DNA from: Actinomycetospora soli
Lineage (GTDB): Bacteria > Actinomycetota > Actinomycetes > Mycobacteriales > Pseudonocardiaceae
Assembly: GCF_021026295.1 (NCBI RefSeq)
Contig: NZ_JAJNDA010000004.1
Location: 310,001 to 374,000 of the forward strand
DNA: 64,000 nucleotides
Direction: 5' to 3'
In this document: one piece after another, positions 59,321-64,000 of the stretch
How the letters are laid out: each line of letters opens with the position of its first letter
Position numbering within the stretch: position 1 is the stretch's first letter
The notes under the pieces: model-generated
Told to the model about the DNA's origin: nothing
Databases searched by the model: none
Seen by the model: the letters and a program-made list of their open reading frames with translations, nothing else
Program-made: the position numbers and the translations under genes

Positions 59321-59576
59321 CGATGACCTCCCCCGCCTGCACCCCGATGACGCGGCACGGGCGGTTCATCGCCGTCAGGGCGCGCTCGAGGACGCGGCCC
59401 ACCTCCGCGACGGCCGCCCGGGCGTCCGACGCCTCCGTGGTGCCGGTGACCTCGAGGACCCCCGCCGGCACGGTCGGGACGCCGCCGACCTCGACGAGCC
59501 GCTCGTAGAGGTCGGCCAGCCCGTCCTCGTCGAGGCGGGTCAGGTCGGTCATCAGGAGGACCCGGTACTTGTCCAT
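59301..59576 (-). CDS. Small hypothetical protein
   Basis: A 91-residue acidic protein: MDKYRVLLMTDLTRLDEDGL, then DLYERLVEVGGVPTVPAGVL and ARAAVAEVGRVLERALTAM. It has an alpha/beta look with no cysteines. No family recognised. ATG 59576 is chosen over 59597 because both lack clear ribosome sites and it begins the first strand. It may be the first... or an isolated gene before the BVMO stop at 59620. Confidence 0.5.
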   Translation of the reverse strand: MDKYRVLLMTDLTRLDEDGLADLYERLVEVGGVPTVPAGVLEVTGTTEASDARAAVAEVGRVLERALTAMNRPCRVIGVQAGEVIAPSRVS

Positions 59577-59619
59577 GCCGGGAGTGTCCCCGATCACAGG
59601 CGGTCGGGCCCGCCGGGGC

Positions 59620-61263
59620 TCAGGCCGGCTCCGGTACCCGCGGCGACGAGAAGACGAAGCCCGGGTACCCGCGGGCGGCGAGGTCGTCGCAGTGCTGCCG
59701 GTAGGCCCCGACCCCGCCGATGTAGGCCATGAACCGGCGCGGTTTGCCCGGCACGTTCGACCCCATGTACCAGGAGTTCGCCTGCGGGTAGAGGGTCGCC
59801 TCGCCGGCCACGCGGACGTGCTCGGTCCACTCCGTCTCGGCCTCGGGCGTCGACTCGACGACCGTCTCGCCCCGCCCGTGGGCGAAGGCGAGGCAGTCGG
59901 CCACGAAGTCCACGTGCTGCTCGATCGACACCATCATGTTCGACAGCACCGACGGGCTGCCCGGCCCGGTGATCATCCAGAGGTTCGGGAAGCCGGCCAC
60001 CTGCAGGCCGAGGTTCGTCGTCGGGCCGTCGGCCCACCGGTCCCGCAACGTGGCCCCGTCCCGGCCGACGACGTCGATGCGCAGCAGCGCCCCGGTCATG
60101 GCGTCGAAGCCGGTCGCGAAGACCAGGTCGTCGACCTCGTACTCGCGCTCGGAGGTCCGCACGCCCCGGGGCGTGATCTCCGCGAGCGGCGTCGCGCGCA
60201 GGTCGACCAGGTGCACGTGGTCGCGGTTGTAGGTCGCGTAGTAGTTCGTGTCCAGGCAGGGCCGCTTGGTGCCGAAGGGGTGGTCGCGCGGCGAGAGCGC
60301 CTCGGCGACCTCCGGGTCCTGCACGGTCGCCCGGATCTTGCGGCGGACGAACTCGGCGGCGGTGTCGTTGGCCGCGCGGTCGACGATCGTGTCGGTGTAG
60401 GAACTGAGCAGCCCGACGAGGTTGACGCCCCACGCCGCCTCGTAGCGGGCGTCGCGCTCGTCGTCGGACACCTCGAGCGCGGACTGCGTCGCCGCCTCCA
60501 CCGGCACCCCGAACCCCGAGGTCCGGGCGGCCTCCCGGTGCGCCGGGTAGTCCTGCTTGCGCGCGGCCTGCTCCGCCGGGTCCAGCGGCCGGTTCGACGC
60601 GGGCATGCTGAAGTTCGGCGTGCGCTGGAAGACCGTCAGCTCGGCCGCCTGCTCGGCGATCAGCGGGATCGTCTGGATGCCGGAGGACCCGGTGCCGATG
60701 ACGGCCACGCGGCGCCCCGTGAAGTCCACCGGCTCGTGCGGCCAGTGCCCGGTGTGGAAGGTGCGGCCGGCGAACGTGTCGGTCCCGGGCACCTCCGGGG
60801 TCTTCGCCACCGACAGGCACCCGGTCGCCATGATCAGCTGCTCGGCGTCGTAGGCGTCGCCCGCGTCGGTGGTGACGTGCCAGCGCCCGCGGGCGTCGTC
60901 GTAGCGCGCCGCGGTGACCGTGGTGGAGAGCCGGACCCCGTCGCGCAGGCCGAAGCGGTCCGCGACGTGCTCGACGTAGCGCAGGATCTCCGGCTGCGTC
61001 GGGTACTTCTCGGTCCAGTCCCACTCCTGCTCGAGCTCGGCGGAGAACGAGTAGGAGTACTCCAGGCTCTCGACGTCGCAGCGCGCGCCCGGGTAGCGGT
61101 TCCAGTACCAGGTGCCGCCGACGCCGTCCCCGGCCTCGACGACGACGGTGTCGAGCCCCTGGCCGCGCAGGCGGTGGAGCATGTACAGCCCGGCGAGTCC
61201 GGCGCCGACGACGAGGGCGTCGACGGTGGTCACGGACGCGGGGCGGGGGGTCGGGACGGACAC
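59620..61263 (-). CDS. Baeyer-Villiger-type flavin monooxygenase
   Basis: A 547-residue FAD/NADPH monooxygenase. The FAD motif is VVGAGLAGLYML, followed by GVGGTWYWNRYPGARCDVES; the BVMO fingerprint FxGxxxHxxxWP appears as FAGRTFHTGHWP, and the NADPH motif is VIGTGSSGIQ; ATGFD is near the C terminus. It inserts oxygen next to a ketone to give an ester or lactone, as in cyclohexanone monooxygenase. GAGAGG is before the GTG at 61263. The upstream esterase ends 20 bp before it, so both likely share an mRNA. Confidence 0.9.
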   Translation of the reverse strand: MSVPTPRPASVTTVDALVVGAGLAGLYMLHRLRGQGLDTVVVEAGDGVGGTWYWNRYPGARCDVESLEYSYSFSAELEQEWDWTEKYPTQPEILRYVEHVADRFGLRDGVRLSTTVTAARYDDARGRWHVTTDAGDAYDAEQLIMATGCLSVAKTPEVPGTDTFAGRTFHTGHWPHEPVDFTGRRVAVIGTGSSGIQTIPLIAEQAAELTVFQRTPNFSMPASNRPLDPAEQAARKQDYPAHREAARTSGFGVPVEAATQSALEVSDDERDARYEAAWGVNLVGLLSSYTDTIVDRAANDTAAEFVRRKIRATVQDPEVAEALSPRDHPFGTKRPCLDTNYYATYNRDHVHLVDLRATPLAEITPRGVRTSEREYEVDDLVFATGFDAMTGALLRIDVVGRDGATLRDRWADGPTTNLGLQVAGFPNLWMITGPGSPSVLSNMMVSIEQHVDFVADCLAFAHGRGETVVESTPEAETEWTEHVRVAGEATLYPQANSWYMGSNVPGKPRRFMAYIGGVGAYRQHCDDLAARGYPGFVFSSPRVPEPA

Positions 61264-61283
61264 GGGGGCCACCTCTCGAGGGG

Positions 61284-62222
61284 TCAGGCGGTCACGGGGC
61301 TGAGGTGGCGGTCGATCTCGCCCACCACGAAGTCCATGCCGACCGCTGCTCCCGGCAGCACGCCGACCATGGTGAAGAAGCCGTGCATCTGGCCCGGGAC
61401 GAGCAGCCGCGTCACCTCGACCCCGGCCGCGGCGAGCCGGTCGGCGTACGCCACGCCCTCGTCGAGCAGCGGGTCGTGCGGGGCGTGCAGGACCACCGCG
61501 GGCGGGAGCCCCGCGAGGTCGGACGCCTGCAGCGGCGAGGCGTCGGGATCGGCCCGCACGGCGGCGTCCGGGGTGTAGTGGTCCCAGAACCAGACCATGC
61601 TGTCCCGGTTGACCAGCAGCTGGTTCGCCGGGTCGACGTACGACGGCCGGTCGACGTCCGCGTCGGTGACGGGGTAGACGAGCACCTGCGCCGCCAGCGC
61701 CGGGCCCCCCGCGTCGCGGGCGCGTCGCGCGACGACCGCCGACAGGTTGCCGCCCGCGGAGTCGCCGGCGACCACCAGCGGCACCCGCGACCCGGCGAGC
61801 TCGACGAGGTGCGCGTCCACCCACTGCAGTGCGGCCCAGGCGTCCTCGACCGCGGTCGGGTAGCGGTGCTCCGGCGCGAGCCGGTAGTCGACGAGCACCA
61901 CGACGCAGCCCGTGCGGTTCGCCAGGAGCCGGCACAGGTGGTCGAACTCGTCGAGCGCGCCGATCACCCACCCACCGCCGTGGTGGTAGACGACGACGCC
62001 GCGCGGCGTGCCCTCCGGCGTCAGCACCCGCAGCGGCACCGGGGCATCGGCGGGCTCGTCGACGCGGGCCACCGCCGGGCCGGGCCCGTACATCTCGGCG
62101 AGCGCCGGGCCCAGCCCGCGGGCCTGCTCGGGGGTCATCTCCTGGATCGGCGGCATGCCGCTCGCGGCGAGCTGCGCCACCAGGTCCGAGGTCGCGTCGT
62201 CGAGGGCCACCGGCCGCACCAC
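61284..62222 (-). CDS. HSL-type alpha/beta hydrolase (esterase/lactonase)
   Basis: A 312-residue carboxylesterase of the hormone-sensitive lipase group: HGGGWVIG (oxyanion hole), GDSAGGNL (nucleophile Ser), the Asp in HAPHDPLLDEG and His in GQMHGFF. It could hydrolyse the lactone made by the BVMO downstream. GTG 62222 is used; a start at 62282 would place the TetR-like operator inside the gene. A dispersed palindrome copy (62221-62234) overlaps the start. Confidence 0.85.
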   Translation of the reverse strand: MVRPVALDDATSDLVAQLAASGMPPIQEMTPEQARGLGPALAEMYGPGPAVARVDEPADAPVPLRVLTPEGTPRGVVVYHHGGGWVIGALDEFDHLCRLLANRTGCVVVLVDYRLAPEHRYPTAVEDAWAALQWVDAHLVELAGSRVPLVVAGDSAGGNLSAVVARRARDAGGPALAAQVLVYPVTDADVDRPSYVDPANQLLVNRDSMVWFWDHYTPDAAVRADPDASPLQASDLAGLPPAVVLHAPHDPLLDEGVAYADRLAAAGVEVTRLLVPGQMHGFFTMVGVLPGAAVGMDFVVGEIDRHLSPVTA

Positions 62223-62239
62223 CCGTCGTCGGGATCGAG

Positions 62240-62255
62240 TACCAAACGATCGGTA
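62240..62255. promoter_or_regulatory. TetR-like operator before the esterase/BVMO unit
   Basis: TACCAAACGATCGGTA has TACC/GGTA arms and the ACCAAACG-type half common in TetR sites of lipid catabolic genes. It is 17 bp before the esterase start. No regulator gene is in the window. Confidence 0.5.
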
Positions 62256-62294
62256 GGCTAGCGGGCGCGTGGTCCTGATCACAACGGCGAGCGG

Positions 62295-63125
62295 CTACTT
62301 CTGGGTGGCGCCCGCGTCCACCGGCAGCGCGACCCCGGTGACGAACCGGGACTCCTCGGAGGCCAGCCAGAGCACGGCCTCGCTGACGTCGGACGCCTCC
62401 ACCCACGGCACCGGCAGGGCGTTGATCGACGCGAAGACCGGCTCGGCCTGCTCCGACGTGGGGTGCTCCGCGCCGGGCACCATCAGGCGGTAGGTCGCCT
62501 CGTTGCGGATCATCGCGGTGTTCACGCCGGTCGGGTGCACGGAGTTCACCCGGATCCGGTGCGGGGCCATCTCGTTCGCGAGCACCCGGACCACGCCCAC
62601 CACGCCGTGCTTCGACGCCGAGTAGGCGACGGTGTTGGGCACGCCCTTCAGGCCCGCCGTCGAGCTGGTCACGATCACCGACCCGCCCCGGCCGCCCTCG
62701 ACCATCGGCCGCAGCGCCGCCCGGACGGTGCGGAACACGCCGGTCAGGTTGATCGCCAGCGTCTCCTCCCACAGGGCGTCGTCGGTCTCCAGCGCGGGCG
62801 CCGTCGCGAAGATGCCGGCGTTCGCGCACACCACGTCGATGCCGCCGAACGCGGCGACCGCGTCGTCGACGACCTTCGCGAGCCCGCCGGTGTCCCGGAC
62901 GTCGACCACGTGGGCCAGCGCTCGCCGGCCGAGGCCGCGGACCTCCTCGGCGGTGCGCTCGAGCTCGTCCGAGGACGGCATGTCGATCGGCGCGGACGGG
63001 ATCGGGGCGCACGCGTCGAGCAGGACCACGTCCGCCCCCTCGGCCGCGAGCCGCAACGCGTGCGACCGCCCCTGTCCCCGCGCCGCTCCGCTGATCAGGG
63101 CGACCTTGCCCTCGACACGTCCCAT
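62295..63125 (-). CDS. Mycofactocin-coupled short-chain dehydrogenase
   Basis: A 276-residue SDR: MGRVEGKVALISGAARGQGR (cofactor loop), then LDACAPIPSAPIDMPSSDEL, the extra segment after strand 2 that marks mycofactocin-linked SDRs. NAG in CANAGIFA, catalytic Ser in TSSTAGLKGV and YSASKHG (Tyr and Lys) are intact. Such enzymes keep NAD tightly bound and pass electrons to mycofactocin. Next to a BVMO and an esterase it probably oxidises an alcohol to the ketone. GGAGGGAG is 4 nt before the ATG. Confidence 0.87.
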   Translation of the reverse strand: MGRVEGKVALISGAARGQGRSHALRLAAEGADVVLLDACAPIPSAPIDMPSSDELERTAEEVRGLGRRALAHVVDVRDTGGLAKVVDDAVAAFGGIDVVCANAGIFATAPALETDDALWEETLAINLTGVFRTVRAALRPMVEGGRGGSVIVTSSTAGLKGVPNTVAYSASKHGVVGVVRVLANEMAPHRIRVNSVHPTGVNTAMIRNEATYRLMVPGAEHPTSEQAEPVFASINALPVPWVEASDVSEAVLWLASEESRFVTGVALPVDAGATQK

Positions 63126-63952
63126 GTCGCTCCCTCCGGGTCCGGGCCGCCGGACGCGGCCGCGAGTTCGGCGTGCCCGCTCACCGCGGGCCGGTCGTCG
63201 GCACCGAGCAGGGCGAAGCCCCCGTCCGGAGCGAGCACCGGGCGCACCACGTCCCCGGCGAGCACCGTGGCGTGGAACCGCGCCTCGAACGCCACGAGGC
63301 GCTCGGCGGGCCGCGACCGCACGAGGTGGGTGAGCGCGTACGCGAGGTTGGCGGGGCCCTGGTTCACGCAGGCGCGCCCGAACCCGAGGGCCGCCGCCGC
63401 GTCGGCGTCGAGATGGATCGGGTTGGGGTCGCGCAGCAGCAGCGCGAGCAGCTTCATCTCCTCGGCCCGGACGGTGACCGGCTCGCCCGCCGCGCCCCCG
63501 ATGCCTTCCCGACGACGGGTCGGGGCGGGTCCGGCGGGACGGTCGCCCGGGCGCGGGAGGAGGAACGCGTACGTCGCGGTGACCACGGGGCCCGCACCGC
63601 GAAGTTCCAGCACGAGCGTGACCTCGTCGAACGGCCCCAGCACCCGGCTCGCCCGCCGGACCACCGACGTGACCCCACCGGTGACCGTGTGGTCGACGCC
63701 GAGCCGGAGCGGGGCGTGCGACCGGGCGCCGAAGGAGCCGAGGACCGGGCCGGCGTCGAGCGGCGTCCCGAACGCCTCGAACAGCGCGGCGAGGGACAGA
63801 CCCATGCCCCGCTGCGGGGCGAGGAAGGCCCAGATCGGGTGCGGGGCGGCCGCGCGGGGCGCGCGCACGGCGTCGTGCAGCAGCAGGTTCTCGTAGGGCT
63901 CGACCCGGCTGGTCCCGCCGGGGACCCGCCACCCGACGAGGTCGCCGCTCAC
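63095..63952 (-). CDS. MaoC-like double hot-dog dehydratase
   Basis: A 285-residue protein with two hot-dog halves. The second half has LLLRDPNPIHLDADAAAALG and NQGPANLAYALTHL, the MaoC hydratase motif (Asp and His). The first half (YENLLLHDAVRAPRA) lacks it. It may hydrate or dehydrate an enoyl-CoA or act as a thioester-binding protein. Its stop lies 31 bp inside the SDR gene. The GTG start overlaps the stop of the gene that enters from the right edge. A palindrome copy at 63506 is in the linker. Confidence 0.78.
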   Translation of the reverse strand: MSGDLVGWRVPGGTSRVEPYENLLLHDAVRAPRAAAPHPIWAFLAPQRGMGLSLAALFEAFGTPLDAGPVLGSFGARSHAPLRLGVDHTVTGGVTSVVRRASRVLGPFDEVTLVLELRGAGPVVTATYAFLLPRPGDRPAGPAPTRRREGIGGAAGEPVTVRAEEMKLLALLLRDPNPIHLDADAAAALGFGRACVNQGPANLAYALTHLVRSRPAERLVAFEARFHATVLAGDVVRPVLAPDGGFALLGADDRPAVSGHAELAAASGGPDPEGATWDVSRARSP

Positions 63953-64000
63953 GGGCGGCCCGCGGGCGCGGGAGGCCGCGGCGCCTCCGTGATCCCGGCC
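63949..64000 (-). CDS. C-terminal end of an upstream gene, partial
   Basis: A minus-strand frame open to the window edge codes ITEAPRPPAPAGRP and a TGA at 63951-63949 that overlaps the MaoC GTG (GTGA). This is the end of a gene outside the window in the same operon; its product cannot be named. Confidence 0.5.
   Translation of the reverse strand, partial: AGITEAPRPPAPAGRP

Overview
The window reads as chromosomal DNA of a very high-GC actinobacterium, most like Pseudonocardiaceae. This is inferred from codon bias, abundant GTG starts, 4-bp GTGA/ATGA gene overlaps, leaderless promoters, mycothiol genes (mshB, mycothiol-dependent isomerase family) and a mycofactocin-type SDR. From corA to the lpqW-like gene the order follows two Mycobacterium tuberculosis blocks as I remember them (corA, mgtE-N, DUF1003, mrp, tatB, htrA, rseA, sigE, O-methyltransferase, DUF3117, tag, gpgS, LOG, dapE, dapD; then dapC, fdx, mshB, lpqW). 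I saw no rRNA, tRNA, insertion sequence, CRISPR array or replication origin.

Region 1 (1-8.8 kb): 3' end of corA, an MFS permease, a SRPBCC protein, a general-stress membrane protein, an acyl-CoA dehydrogenase/CoA-ester lyase operon, then the MgtE-N/CBS protein, a DUF1003 protein and Mrp. Region 2 (8.8-13.7 kb): an accessory envelope-polysaccharide operon on the minus strand: GT2 synthase with a long Pro/Ala linker, 58-residue membrane protein, NodB deacetylase, and a lipoprotein built of GxxG toroid repeats. Region 3 (13.7-31 kb): a DODA-type dioxygenase with divergent MarR; the SigE envelope-stress operon (sigE-rseA-htrA-tatB); O-methyltransferase, PepA, DUF3117, Tag, GpgS, two LOG proteins, WrbA; lysine/peptidoglycan genes dapE, dapD and dapC, with a MntA/HepT toxin-antitoxin pair, a truncated methyltransferase and a zinc-ribbon gene between dapD and dapC; ferredoxin. 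Region 4 (31-43.4 kb): two unknown membrane genes around an inverted 52-bp repeat array, mshB and mycothiol genes, an oligopeptide-type ABC operon behind a DasR-like site, and an LpqW-like lipoprotein. Region 5 (43.4-53 kb): an iron-box-controlled Cys-rich small protein, Nudix, PCD, an MFS gene with no usual start codon, GPP34, a class A beta-lactamase with divergent LysR and a second beta-lactamase-like hydrolase, an isocitrate-lyase-superfamily enzyme and an ABC-F protein. Region 6 (53-64 kb): an RHH/DUF4097 operon whose ABC-transporter genes are nearly deleted, a frameshifted DUF222/HNH gene, adenosine deaminase, VOC and DinB-like genes, a flavin monooxygenase behind a 39-bp palindrome, and a mycofactocin-type SDR / Baeyer-Villiger monooxygenase / esterase / MaoC cassette that looks like a cyclic-alcohol catabolic route.

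Three signals cut across the genes. (1) A dispersed asymmetric palindrome, TTCCCGACGnCGGGTC, occurs at least 23 times in both orientations, inside genes and between them. (2) A hairpin with stem GTGAGTACTTCTGACGG occurs twice, 25 kb apart, each time at a convergent gene end. (3) TAnnnT hexamers lie 6-8 nt before many start codons, marking leaderless mRNAs and helping to set starts.
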